Assembly: GCA_015066065.1 (NCBI GenBank) | Contig: SVPB01000004.1 | Location: forward strand, 1-47,860 | Reading direction: 5' to 3' | Length of the DNA: 47,860 nt | DNA from: Oscillospiraceae bacterium | GTDB taxonomy: Bacteria > Bacillota > Clostridia > Oscillospirales > Acutalibacteraceae | Part shown: positions 1 to 7,693 of the stretch, piece after piece | Numbering within the stretch: position 1 is the stretch's first letter | How the letters are laid out: each line of letters opens with the position of its first letter | Notes under the pieces: generated by a model | Seen by the model: only the letters and a program-made list of their open reading frames with translations | What the model was told of the DNA's origin: nothing | Databases searched by the model: none | Translations under genes and position numbers: made by a program

Positions 1-327
1 GTGGAGCACGTGGTAACGGCCGTGATACTCCCGGGTGCGCTCAATGGCCTGCACGTCCCGGGGATCCTCCACCACGCAGATGACCGACCGATCACGCCGG
101 GTATCGGCGCACACGGCGCAAGGTTCGGTATCGGTCAGATGACAGCACACCGGGCACTCATGCACCTGCTCCCGGGCTTCCCGGAGGGTGTCCACCAGCG
201 CACGGGAGGCTTCCTCTGACTGGTTAAGCAGATAAAAGGCCAGCCGGGCCGCCGACTTGCGGCCGATGCCGGGCAGGCGCTCCAGCTGTTCCTGCAGCCG
301 TTCCAGCGGTACGATGGTATACGCCAT
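1..327 (-). CDS. recR: Recombination protein RecR, 5' part only
   Basis: RecR works with RecO and RecF to load RecA at gaps during recombinational repair. The window holds the first 109 codons; the C-terminus lies beyond position 1. Visible parts are the N-terminal helix-hairpin-helix (about residues 15-30, LPGIGRKSAARLA), the four-cysteine zinc finger (Cys58, Cys61, Cys70, Cys73) and the start of the Toprim domain (SVICVVEDP, with acidic residues 87-88). The ATG at 325-327 lies 8 bases after the ybaB stop, the usual dnaX-ybaB-recR order in Firmicutes. Nothing looks abnormal in the visible part. Confidence 0.95.
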   Translation of the reverse strand, partial: MAYTIVPLERLQEQLERLPGIGRKSAARLAFYLLNQSEEASRALVDTLREAREQVHECPVCCHLTDTEPCAVCADTRRDRSVICVVEDPRDVQAIERTREYHGRYHVLH

Positions 328-334
328 AGCCGCC

Positions 335-682
335 TCAGAACATCCCCGGCAGCGCCATGCCGCCGGTGATCTTGCCCATCTCTTCCTCGGCGTTGGCCGC
401 CGCCTGCCGGTGTGCCTCGTTGACCGCCGCCATCACCAGATCGGCCAGCATCTCCGCATCCTCCGGGTCAATGACCTCCGGCTGGATGGCCAGCGCCGTC
501 ACTTGATGGGCACCGTTGACCGTAGCGGTCACCGCACCGCCACCGGCCTTGGCGGTGTACTCACGCTCCTCCAGCTCCTGCTGCTTGGCCGCCATGTCCT
601 CCTGCATCTTCTGGGCCTGGCGCAGCATGCTCTGCATGTTACCGGGGCCGCCGCCCATACCCTTGGGAAGATTTGCTTTCAT
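335..682 (-). CDS. YbaB/EbfC family nucleoid-associated protein
   Basis: This 115-residue protein has the size and composition of the YbaB/EbfC family, small dimeric DNA-binding proteins that coat the nucleoid. The N-terminus is glycine- and methionine-rich (KGMGGGPGNMQSML), followed by a long helix (about residues 20-45) and the family core around VNGAHQVTALAIQPEVIDPED, ending in a Gly/Met-rich tail. It sits between dnaX and recR, as in most Firmicutes. A GGATG sequence before the ATG at 682 can serve as ribosome site. Its exact cellular role is not settled even in model species. Confidence 0.95.
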   Translation of the reverse strand: MKANLPKGMGGGPGNMQSMLRQAQKMQEDMAAKQQELEEREYTAKAGGGAVTATVNGAHQVTALAIQPEVIDPEDAEMLADLVMAAVNEAHRQAAANAEEEMGKITGGMALPGMF

Positions 683-707
683 CCTACATCATCCTTTACG
701 TATGATT

Positions 708-2318
708 TTATTCATTTTCGCTGACCGGTATGCCGGCTTGCCGCCCGGCATCCAGCAGACGGGACAGAGGGTCGTTCTCCCCCTTCTGTACCCGGGAGAT
801 CCGCCGCAGTCCTAACCGCCAACGGCTGCCGGTCACCGCCTGGATAGCGGTCATGAGCAGCTCCTTGTTGTTATCCCGGCTGAGCATCTCCTTAAACATC
901 TCATTGTCGGTACAGATGAGCAGCATATCCCCCTTGTAGAGGGCGGTGGAATCCGCCAGCACCGCAAACAGCGGCATGGATTGCTCCATCACCTTATCCA
1001 GCACGTCCCCCCACTGGGTGCAGGGGGTCTCCTCCGGCGCCTCGGGCGGCTCCGCCGGGGCCGGCGGCTCTTGGACCGGTGCCGGTTCGGCCGCCACGGC
1101 AGGGGCTTGTGCCGGGGTAACCGGCTCCTGCGCCGGTGCCGGCTCCGCCGGGGCGGAGGGTGCCACGGTCACGCCGCTGCGCACCGCCTGCTCCAGCTCT
1201 CCTATGCGCCGTAAAAGCGCCGGGGTGCTGTCCTCCAGCCGGGGGTCGCACAGCCGCAGGAGGGTCATCTCCATCTCCACCCGGCGGGAAACACCGCCCT
1301 TGAGCCGTTCCAGAGCGTCCTGCAGTACCGACAGCATATGCAGGACGGTGGCAGGGGGCATCTGCCCGGCCAGCTCACGCATGGGCGCCATGTCCTCCGG
1401 AGGGGCCACGATCAGCTCCCCGGGTTCCCGGACGTTCTGCAGGATCATCAGATTACGCAGATAGCCGATCCACTCGGCACACAGCCGTTCCATGTCCTTG
1501 GAGGAACGGTACAGCTCCTCCAGCAGACCCAGCGCTCCGGCGGCATCCTGCCGGTGGGCACACACCGTCAGGTCGTGCAGGGACTGCACCCCGGTCATAC
1601 CGGTGCAGGCGGCCACGACAGCGGCATCGATGTGGCTGTTGCCGGAGGCGCACTGGTCCAGCAGGGACAGCGCATCACGCATGGCACCGTCCGCCAGCCG
1701 GGATAAGAGCGCCGCCGCCTCGTCGGTAAGGGTCAGCCCCTCCGCCTTAGCCACCTGATGCAGACGGTCAGCGATGGTCTCCGGGCGAATCCGGCCAAAG
1801 TCAAACCGCTGACAGCGGGACAGGATGGTGGCCGGCAGCTTGTGCACCTCGGTGGTAGCCAGGATAAAGATCACGTGTGCCGGCGGCTCCTCCAAGGTCT
1901 TGAGCAGAGCGTTGAACGCCCCGGAGGACAGCATATGCACCTCGTCGATGATGTACACCCGGTAACGACCGTTGACCGGGGTGAAGGAGACCTCCTCCCG
2001 CAGATCACGGATATTGTCCACGCCGTTGTTGGAGGCGGCGTCGATCTCGGTCACGTCCAGCACCGAGCCATCGTCGATCCCCCGGCAAATGGCGCACTCG
2101 TTGCAGGGGTCCCCCTCCACCGGGTGCAGACAGTTGACCGCCTTGGCCAGGATCTTGGCGCAGGTGGTCTTGCCGGTGCCCCGACAGCCGGTAAACAGAT
2201 AGGCGTGGGATAACCGGTCGTTCTTCAGTTCGTTCTTGAGTGCGGTGGTCACCGTTTCCTGTCCGCAGACGTCGGAAAAGGTCTGGGGTCGCCATTTGCG
2301 GTACAGCGCCTGGTACAT
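708..2318 (-). CDS. dnaX: DNA polymerase III subunit gamma/tau
   Basis: DnaX is the ATPase core of the clamp loader that places the sliding clamp on primed DNA at the replication fork. The 536-residue protein shows the Walker A motif GCRGTGKTT (residues 44-52), the zinc-binding cysteines 63, 72, 75 and 78, the DEVH box (125-128), the SRC sensor motif (167-169), then the helical collar. A Pro/Ala/Glu-rich linker (about 380-430) leads to a tau-like C-terminal domain. I see no obvious slippery heptamer, so a separate gamma product is not predicted. It lies directly downstream of the SRP RNA gene and upstream of ybaB. Confidence 0.97.
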   Translation of the reverse strand: MYQALYRKWRPQTFSDVCGQETVTTALKNELKNDRLSHAYLFTGCRGTGKTTCAKILAKAVNCLHPVEGDPCNECAICRGIDDGSVLDVTEIDAASNNGVDNIRDLREEVSFTPVNGRYRVYIIDEVHMLSSGAFNALLKTLEEPPAHVIFILATTEVHKLPATILSRCQRFDFGRIRPETIADRLHQVAKAEGLTLTDEAAALLSRLADGAMRDALSLLDQCASGNSHIDAAVVAACTGMTGVQSLHDLTVCAHRQDAAGALGLLEELYRSSKDMERLCAEWIGYLRNLMILQNVREPGELIVAPPEDMAPMRELAGQMPPATVLHMLSVLQDALERLKGGVSRRVEMEMTLLRLCDPRLEDSTPALLRRIGELEQAVRSGVTVAPSAPAEPAPAQEPVTPAQAPAVAAEPAPVQEPPAPAEPPEAPEETPCTQWGDVLDKVMEQSMPLFAVLADSTALYKGDMLLICTDNEMFKEMLSRDNNKELLMTAIQAVTGSRWRLGLRRISRVQKGENDPLSRLLDAGRQAGIPVSENE

Positions 2319-2364
2319 GGGCTGTCACCCTCCTTCGTGTGGGATAAGAATAGCCGCACGGTCT

Positions 2365-2479
2365 CGGGCATACGGGTGGGTTGACTGCGGCACACGGACA
2401 CAACCGCTTAATGCTGCTCGGTTCCCCGCCTGACATGGTTCACGGCGCACCGTCGCACAGGACCCGCCCGTATGCCCCA
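2365..2479 (-). ncRNA. ffs: Signal recognition particle RNA, small bacterial type
   Basis: Read on the minus strand, this stretch folds into one long hairpin: GGGGCATACGGGCGGG (2478-2463) pairs with CCCACCCGTATGCCC (2380-2366). The apical part contains GTCAGGCGGGGAACCGAGCA, which matches the conserved Ffh-binding domain and GGAA tetraloop region of SRP RNA. The RNA forms a particle with Ffh that targets membrane and secreted proteins. Position just upstream of dnaX is the normal place for this gene in Firmicutes. The ends are estimated from the terminal helix and may be off by a few bases. The size of about 115 nt indicates the form without an Alu domain. Confidence 0.92.
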
Positions 2480-2507
2480 AAGCGTACGGCTTTCATACAT
2501 CTTATAT

Positions 2508-2536
2508 ATTATACACCACCGCCACACAAAAATCAA
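2508..2536 (-). promoter_or_regulatory. SigA-type promoter of SRP RNA (and dnaX)
   Basis: On the minus strand TTGATT (2536-2531) is followed by a 17-base spacer and a perfect TATAAT (2513-2508). It lies about 30 bases before the SRP RNA helix, so a short leader would be trimmed. The downstream dnaX-ybaB-recR genes may be read from the same promoter. Confidence 0.8.
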
Positions 2537-2548
2537 CTGTCTTTTACG

Positions 2549-2578
2549 GTTATTTTTACGGGTTTGGGCGCATAAACT
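2549..2578 (+). promoter_or_regulatory. Possible sigma-E type promoter of spoIIP
   Basis: CATAAACT at 2571-2578 resembles the sigma-E -10 consensus (CATACA-T), with a GTTATTT-like -35 element at 2549-2555, spacing 15. SpoIIP is a sigma-E regulon member in Bacillus, which favours this reading, but the match is short and unproven. It diverges from the SRP RNA promoter. Confidence 0.4.
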
Positions 2579-2595
2579 TGTACGGGTGATGCGGT

Positions 2596-3675
2596 GTGAA
2601 ACACAAGTCAAAACAATGGCTGCGGCGGCTGGGTGCCGGGCTGGCGACAGCGGCGCTGGTGGCGGTACTGCCGGTCAACTGGCGGCGGCTGGGGGAAGGA
2701 CTGACCCTGACGGCGGCCGCCTTGCACCAGCCGCAAAACGCCGTGGCCCTGTTGGAGGAACGGCTGACCCCCTCTCCGGTGGTGACCCTGCCGGGCGAGA
2801 CGGCGCCGCCGTCGCTGGGGGAGGGTGACCGTACCGGGGTGCTTGCCGTCCCGGACGTGCCGGCGGCGGCACCGGTGACCGTTCCGCCCGAGGACGGTAC
2901 CGGCGGCAAGATCCTCACCCGGACCCTTGACCCGGGGGACACCACCCGACACCCGGTAGCGGTGCGTAACCGCAGTAACCGGACGGTGGACATTGACACT
3001 GCGCTGGCCACCGCCTTTCGGGGGCGGTTTACCGATACCACCCAGCCGCAGGTGCTTATCCTGCACACCCACACCACCGAAGGGTACATGACCTACGATG
3101 CCGGCTACTATAACGCCGCTGATCGGAACCGCACCAGCGACGAGAGCCGTAACGTCTGCGCCGTGGGAGAGGCCATGGCCGCCACCCTGCGCCGGGCCGG
3201 CATCGCCGTGCTGCACGATACCACCATCCACGATTCCCCCCAGTACACCGGCGCTTACGACCGCAGTGCGGCCACCGCCCGGCGGTATCTGGAAAAATAT
3301 CCCTCCCTCCGGGTGATCATCGACCTGCATCGGGATGCGGTGATGGAGGATAACACCACGCTTGTTAAGCCCACCGTCACGGTGGATGGCCGCCAAGCCG
3401 CCCAGATGATGTTTGTGGTCGGGGTGACCCATACCAGCGACCTGCCCCATCCGCATTGGGAGCAGAACCTGGCTCTGGCCGCCCAATGGCAGCAGAAGCT
3501 CACGGCGCTGGCGCCGGCATTGATGCGCCCCCTCAACACGGTGCAAAGCCGGTATAACCAGCATCTGGCTCCCGGCTACCTGCTGGTGGAGGTGGGCAGC
3601 GAGGGCAACACCTTGGAGGAAGCGGTATATTCCGGCCAGCTTTTGGGCAACACATTGGTAGACCTGCTGAAATGA
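2596..3675 (+). CDS. spoIIP: Stage II sporulation protein P (SpoIIP)
   Basis: SpoIIP is the amidase/endopeptidase that, with SpoIID and SpoIIM, removes peptidoglycan during engulfment of the forespore. The 359-residue protein has an N-terminal membrane anchor (about residues 12-27) and a low-complexity linker. The catalytic domain begins near QVLILHTHTTEGY and continues with YNAADRNRTSDESRNV and VIIDLHRDAV, the zinc-binding histidine and glutamate motifs of the family, ending with YLLVEVGSEGNTLEEA. Start is GTG at 2596; the ribosome site (GGGTGAT) is weak. It is a little shorter than the Bacillus protein (about 400 residues). A small membrane protein follows within 10 bases. Confidence 0.93.
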   Translation: MKHKSKQWLRRLGAGLATAALVAVLPVNWRRLGEGLTLTAAALHQPQNAVALLEERLTPSPVVTLPGETAPPSLGEGDRTGVLAVPDVPAAAPVTVPPEDGTGGKILTRTLDPGDTTRHPVAVRNRSNRTVDIDTALATAFRGRFTDTTQPQVLILHTHTTEGYMTYDAGYYNAADRNRTSDESRNVCAVGEAMAATLRRAGIAVLHDTTIHDSPQYTGAYDRSAATARRYLEKYPSLRVIIDLHRDAVMEDNTTLVKPTVTVDGRQAAQMMFVVGVTHTSDLPHPHWEQNLALAAQWQQKLTALAPALMRPLNTVQSRYNQHLAPGYLLVEVGSEGNTLEEAVYSGQLLGNTLVDLLK

Positions 3676-3684
3676 GGGATGCCC

Positions 3685-3981
3685 ATGGACGCCTTTCGCC
3701 GTCTGAGCGCCGTGTTCCTGCTGGCCCTGTGTCTGCCGGGACTGCTGCTGAGCTGTTTTGTCATCCACTGCAACATCCGCCGCACGGTGGAGGGGGCGGT
3801 GTCCTTTGACCTTGGCTACCGTGCCGCCGGGGGCTTTCCCCTCCTGACCGATGCCGACGGAGAGCTTCTGTGGCGTCCCGGCGCCGGATGGGAGCAAGCC
3901 ACCACGCTGGCAGACGCTCCCACCCATCTTATCCTATGGATCTATGGCCGGATATCCCATCTCCTGGCCGACAATGAATAG
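3685..3981 (+). CDS. Small membrane protein next to SpoIIP, function unknown
   Basis: The predicted protein has 98 residues from ATG 3685, chosen because the GAGGG at 3674-3678 sits 6 bases before it; ATG 3679 is too close. Residues about 5-27 (LSAVFLLALCLPGLLLSCFV) form one hydrophobic segment, followed by an outside-type domain with aromatic and charged residues and no motif I recognise. The gene begins 9 bases after the spoIIP stop, so both are probably cotranscribed. That suggests, but does not show, a sporulation role. A short lipoprotein reading is unlikely because no standard lipobox is present. Confidence 0.7.
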   Translation: MDAFRRLSAVFLLALCLPGLLLSCFVIHCNIRRTVEGAVSFDLGYRAAGGFPLLTDADGELLWRPGAGWEQATTLADAPTHLILWIYGRISHLLADNE

Positions 3982-4010
3982 CCGCCCGATGCCAGAAGGC
4001 ACCGGGCGGC
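3981..4010. terminator. Hairpin between convergent genes
   Basis: GCCGCCCG (3981-3988) pairs with CGGGCGGC (4003-4010), and an inner GCC-AGAA-GGC extends the stem. It lies between the convergent small membrane protein and the YgjV-like gene. A T-run is lacking on the plus side, so efficiency as a terminator is uncertain. Confidence 0.5.
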
Positions 4011-4017
4011 ATGGTGT

Positions 4018-4572
4018 TTATGACGCTTTTTTGCGGTCGTGCCGCCACATACCCACCAAGGTGGAGATGAAGGTAAAGCTCTCGTTGACAAGCCCCATCC
4101 AGGAACGGGCAAAGAGGTTGTACACCCACATGCTGGTGGCGATGGGCACGCACAGCTTGCGAGACAAGGGAGGGATGCCCTTGCCGAAGCTGATGACCGA
4201 CAGGAAGGAGGCCAGCGCCGTCAACAGGCTCGTCCAGTCCTTCCAGGTGACCCAAGCACTGCCGCAGGCCAGCACCAGGAACACCCCGATGGCGATCTTA
4301 CCGGCACGGCCCTGCCGATCCACCAGCCGGAAGGTCAGCTCCCGGCAGGTAGCCAGAAAGGTGATGGCCGCCCCACTGAGCGCCCCCAACAACGCATAAT
4401 GCAGGCACCAGACGATGTCACCGGTGAGCTTGACGGTCAGCAGCTTGTTGGCGTCCTTCTGCTGGTACACCAGAATGTTGCAGACGATACCGGCAACGCC
4501 AAAAAGGGTACTGACCACATACAGCACCCACATCCAGGCGCCGGTCAGCCCGTAGATCTCCTCGGGAATCAT
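4018..4572 (-). CDS. YgjV-like inner membrane protein
   Basis: This 184-residue, largely hydrophobic protein shows features I associate with the bacterial YgjV (Imp-YgjV) family: an N-terminal hydrophobic segment around residues 13-36, then QQKDANKLLTVKLTGDIVWC and LHYALLGALSGAAITFLA. I count about five or six membrane segments. The family is uncharacterised in function. AAGGTGG precedes the ATG at 4572 by 7 bases. It stands alone between spoIIP and the phage-like cassette, read in the same direction as the cassette. A shared transcript with the amidase gene is possible because no clear terminator lies in the 71-base gap. Confidence 0.75.
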   Translation of the reverse strand: MIPEEIYGLTGAWMWVLYVVSTLFGVAGIVCNILVYQQKDANKLLTVKLTGDIVWCLHYALLGALSGAAITFLATCRELTFRLVDRQGRAGKIAIGVFLVLACGSAWVTWKDWTSLLTALASFLSVISFGKGIPPLSRKLCVPIATSMWVYNLFARSWMGLVNESFTFISTLVGMWRHDRKKAS

Positions 4573-4643
4573 GGAAAAACCACCTTTTTTGTCGCATTTC
4601 CCTCATTGTACCTCTTGGCGATGGGTTTTGCAAGCCCTATTTT

Positions 4644-5402
4644 TTACAGGGTCACCCAGCCGGACACATACAGCGCCACCGGGGTTTTCCCTACCCGATC
4701 GGGGCGGTTGGTCACCCGGTAGCGGTTGCCCACCTTGATGCCGTCGTACAGATAAAAGCTGCCGGTACGGGTCACATAGGCACTGCCCCTGGCGGTCAGG
4801 TACAGACGGCCCTTCTGCAGGGTCACCTTGTCCCCGGCACGGGGGGCGGTCTTCACCGGAGCCGTGCCCGGCAGACGGTAGGTCACCCCCAGCAGGGTGC
4901 AGAAGGCCTGGGCGGTCTCCTCCGCCAGCTTTTGCATCCCCTCCCGGTGGAACCAGGCACAATCTGCGGCGTTGTCGTGGAAGAACAGCTCATCGTACAG
5001 ACAGGTCATGGCGGTCTGCCGGATCTCGTACAAGGTGCTGTTGTCCACCACCTTATGGGTGGGCAGACATTGACGGTAGCGGTGGATGGCGCCGGCCTTC
5101 ATCCGGCTGTCCGGGTTGGGCCAGCACATGGTCATGCTGTACCGGCCGCCGCCGGCATTGGTGTGCGCCACATAGTAGAGGTCGGCGCCCCAACGGTTGG
5201 CCTCGGTGACCCGGGTCTTCATGGCCTTTTCGCCGGTGAGGGAGGCATCTCCTCGCATCACCGCAAAGCCCAGCTCCTTGAGGCGCTTTTCCAGCACGTC
5301 CATGTAGGCGTTGCAATGGGTGTTTTCACTGCAGTTGCCGGGGCAGGCGGTGGCGTTGTCCACCGCATGAGCCGCCGGCGATAAGTAGATCTTTTTGGCC
5401 AC
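4644..5402 (-). CDS. Phage N-acetylmuramoyl-L-alanine amidase (endolysin)
   Basis: The protein fits zinc-dependent Amidase_3 endolysins that cut the amide bond between muramic acid and the stem peptide. Near the start is SPAAHAVDN with a zinc histidine, then RVTEANR (glutamate ligand), YYVAHTNAGGG (second histidine) and DELFFHDNAADCAWF, which carries the catalytic glutamate region seen in clostridial phage amidases. The last 70 residues look like an SH3-type wall-binding domain (GDKVTLQKGRLYLTARGSAY). GTG at 5402 is preferred because AAGGAGG lies 7 bases ahead; ATG at 5408 overlaps the holin stop (ATGA) but touches the ribosome site. It is the last gene of the cassette. Confidence 0.88.
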   Translation of the reverse strand: MAKKIYLSPAAHAVDNATACPGNCSENTHCNAYMDVLEKRLKELGFAVMRGDASLTGEKAMKTRVTEANRWGADLYYVAHTNAGGGRYSMTMCWPNPDSRMKAGAIHRYRQCLPTHKVVDNSTLYEIRQTAMTCLYDELFFHDNAADCAWFHREGMQKLAEETAQAFCTLLGVTYRLPGTAPVKTAPRAGDKVTLQKGRLYLTARGSAYVTRTGSFYLYDGIKVGNRYRVTNRPDRVGKTPVALYVSGWVTL

Positions 5403-5404
5403 GG

Positions 5405-5617
5405 TCATCCCTCCTTCGGGTGGCACGCCGTCTCCGGCAGACCAGCCACGCTGGTCAAGAGACTCAGCACGCCTGCCAGCACAGCGGAGCTGGCCACCAT
5501 CAGCCAGTCCACCTCGCCCAGCACCGCGGCGGTGCCGATGGTCGCCAGCGCCGTCTGCGCCACCGTCCTGACCGCACGCACCCCGGCGGCCTTGCACCAG
5601 TTGTGTATGTTCTTCAT
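5405..5617 (-). CDS. Phage holin, r1t-like family
   Basis: This 70-residue protein has two hydrophobic stretches (about residues 20-35 and 38-58) around a short turn with GEVDW, and a charged N-terminus. The pattern VRTVAQTALATIGTAA followed by WLMVASSAVLAGVLSLLTS is typical of the small r1t-like holins of Firmicutes phages. Holins form membrane lesions that release the endolysin. AGGAG lies 8 bases before the ATG. Its stop overlaps the start region of the amidase, so the two are translationally linked. Confidence 0.85.
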   Translation of the reverse strand: MKNIHNWCKAAGVRAVRTVAQTALATIGTAAVLGEVDWLMVASSAVLAGVLSLLTSVAGLPETACHPKEG

Positions 5618-5632
5618 TGGTTTGACTCCTTT

Positions 5633-5929
5633 CTACAATCCCAAGCGGATCAAAACGTACCCCACCAGACCGGTCACCGCCGCCAGCAGGGCCTTGTCGG
5701 TGATCGCCTCCCACCGGCGGCCAGGCTTGGCGGCCAGCAATTTAACGTCCGCCTTGATCTCCCGGACATCCCTGTCCATGTCGGTCTGTTTTTGGGCGAT
5801 GGTGGCCACCGACCGCACCAGCTCCGCCATGTCCTCCTGCCGGCGTTCCAGCTCATCCAACCGGTGGGTGTTGGACTTGGAGCGATCCTCCACGTGGCTC
5901 AGGCGGCGTTCCACCTCCAGCGCATCCAC
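5633..5929 (-). CDS. XhlA-like coiled-coil membrane protein of the lysis module
   Basis: The 98-residue protein has a long charged coiled coil (about residues 5-70, with ERRLSHVEDRSKSNTHRLDE) and one C-terminal membrane segment (ALLAAVTGLVGYVLIRLGL). This matches the haemolysin XhlA type found beside holins in Bacillus and Clostridia prophages, where it assists lysis. It starts with GTG at 5929 inside the overlapping stop of the tail appendage gene (TAGTG), with GGAGG 9 bases ahead. The assignment rests on architecture and neighbourhood rather than on a sharp motif. Confidence 0.75.
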   Translation of the reverse strand: MDALEVERRLSHVEDRSKSNTHRLDELERRQEDMAELVRSVATIAQKQTDMDRDVREIKADVKLLAAKPGRRWEAITDKALLAAVTGLVGYVLIRLGL

Positions 5930-7680
5930 TATGCCTCACCTCCCAGCAAGGCTTGCAGCAGATGCGCCACGTCCAGCCGACCGCTGACCGCGATCGGGCC
6001 CACGTCGGCGTACAGCGTGTTGCTCCCTTCCCCGGCGATCACGGTGGTCACCCCGGAGGGGGCGGCAGACACCGTTTCGCCACGGTACGGCTCATATGGC
6101 GTGGCCACCGTGCCGGCTTCCACCTGCACCCGGTATTCCTCCCCGAAGAGCTTGTCCGACACCTCCAGAGACGAGCTGGCGTTGCCGTTATAGACGTACA
6201 GCACATCCCCTTCCTCCAGGGTGACGGTGGGCTTATCCAGCCGGGTGCCGGTGACCACGTTCACCTTCTCCCGGAATCCCCCGGCGGCGGTGTTGACGGT
6301 GCTGTAGATGTACCGGGTGGCGGTACCGGCAATGCGCTCGGCGTGCAGGGTGTAGCTGCCGGGGGGCAGGGCCAGCCGGTAGCCGTAATACTCCACCCGG
6401 GTGCCGTCGTTCTTGGTGGTGACGGTGACGGCACTCACCGGCCGGGACACGTCCAGCCGGTTTTTACCGCACCGGGTAATGGTGGTAGGGGTGTCCGCCG
6501 CCCGGGTGATCCGGGGATAGAAGACAAGCCCCTCGCACACGGTCCCCGGCTGTAGGGCGATATGCAGCACCCAACAGCCGCTGTAGGTGTACGCCCCGGG
6601 GACAAAGGCAGCGCCCTCCCCGGTGTCGGTGACACGGATGCTCCACGTGGAATCCTCCGTCAAGCACAGGCGGTACGCCCCCTCCCCACCGGCAGGACAG
6701 CCGGACAGTCGGTAGGTCTCCTCCGGCTCCAGTCCGAAGGCGGTGGCCAAGGTGCCCACGGGGGTGCTCAGGATGACGCCGCCGTGTTCCCCGGCCACCC
6801 CGTCCAGACGGATACCGCCATCCTCCAGAGGGGTCACGGTCACACCGTCCGACTGGGTGGGGGTCAGATAGCTGAGGTCCAGATAGTTATACACGGCGGC
6901 GGTGGTCACCTGCAGGGGATACCCCGGCAAGGGATGGGCGGTCACCTGCCGGCCGGTCTCCTGCCAGGGGGGACACAGCCGGTCGGCGGTACCCTTCCCC
7001 GACCACAAGCCGTCGGCACGCACGGTGGTATCGTCCGGCACAGCGATGGCCGCCACCCTCTGCTCGGTGGCGGCGGCGTCAGCAGCCGCCTGCCGGGCAA
7101 TGACCGCATCCATACCGGTCTGGGTGCGGTCAGCAAATGTCTGGGCGGCGGCACCGGCGGCCCGGTCCGCCTCGGCACGGGCCAGCGCTTCCGCCTCCCG
7201 GGCGTTGTCGGCGGCATCCACCGCATCCGCCGCGTCCACCCGGACCCCTTTCGCCACGGTCTCCACCGTGTCCAGGGTCTCCTGAATATGGGTGCGCAGG
7301 AGGGTATCCACCTGCCGGGCGGCGGTGGGACGGCTATCCAGCCGCATCCGTCCGGTGAGGGTGTACACCACCTGCCCCTCCCTCTCGCCGGTCAGCCGCA
7401 GGGTGATGACGCCCCCGTACTGGGTCCAGCAAAGCGGCACCGGGGTGCGTACCCGGCCATCCTGCACCGGCAGAGGCGGTGTTTTATCGTAGCCGCCGGC
7501 GGCGTCGATGCACTCCACGTACAGGGTGAGGTCGCCGGCGGTCAAAGCCGGGGCGGCTGTCAGGTCGAACACCGCCTCGGTGGCGTTGTCCTCCCCCTGC
7601 ACACCGCCCTCCTGGGGGGCGGCCGGGGTCACCGTCCGGTGATCCTCTCCCACCGCCCACACCACTTGTCTGATGGTCAT
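5929..7680 (-). CDS. Phage tail appendage or baseplate-type protein
   Basis: This is a 583-residue protein. Residues 1-115 look like a beta-rich attachment domain of the BppU type (DLTLYVECIDAAGGYDK; CWTQYGGVITLRL). About 125-230 form an Ala/Asp-rich helical segment typical of trimeric fibre shafts (AADAVDAADNAREAEALARA). The C-terminal 330 residues are beta-rich and Gly/Thr-rich, suiting a receptor- or glycan-binding head. Position between the internal protein and the lysis genes also fits a distal tail or fibre component. AAGGAG lies 8 bases before the ATG. The exact receptor cannot be inferred. Confidence 0.75.
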   Translation of the reverse strand: MTIRQVVWAVGEDHRTVTPAAPQEGGVQGEDNATEAVFDLTAAPALTAGDLTLYVECIDAAGGYDKTPPLPVQDGRVRTPVPLCWTQYGGVITLRLTGEREGQVVYTLTGRMRLDSRPTAARQVDTLLRTHIQETLDTVETVAKGVRVDAADAVDAADNAREAEALARAEADRAAGAAAQTFADRTQTGMDAVIARQAAADAAATEQRVAAIAVPDDTTVRADGLWSGKGTADRLCPPWQETGRQVTAHPLPGYPLQVTTAAVYNYLDLSYLTPTQSDGVTVTPLEDGGIRLDGVAGEHGGVILSTPVGTLATAFGLEPEETYRLSGCPAGGEGAYRLCLTEDSTWSIRVTDTGEGAAFVPGAYTYSGCWVLHIALQPGTVCEGLVFYPRITRAADTPTTITRCGKNRLDVSRPVSAVTVTTKNDGTRVEYYGYRLALPPGSYTLHAERIAGTATRYIYSTVNTAAGGFREKVNVVTGTRLDKPTVTLEEGDVLYVYNGNASSSLEVSDKLFGEEYRVQVEAGTVATPYEPYRGETVSAAPSGVTTVIAGEGSNTLYADVGPIAVSGRLDVAHLLQALLGGEA

Positions 7681-7693
7681 GGCTTATGCTCCT

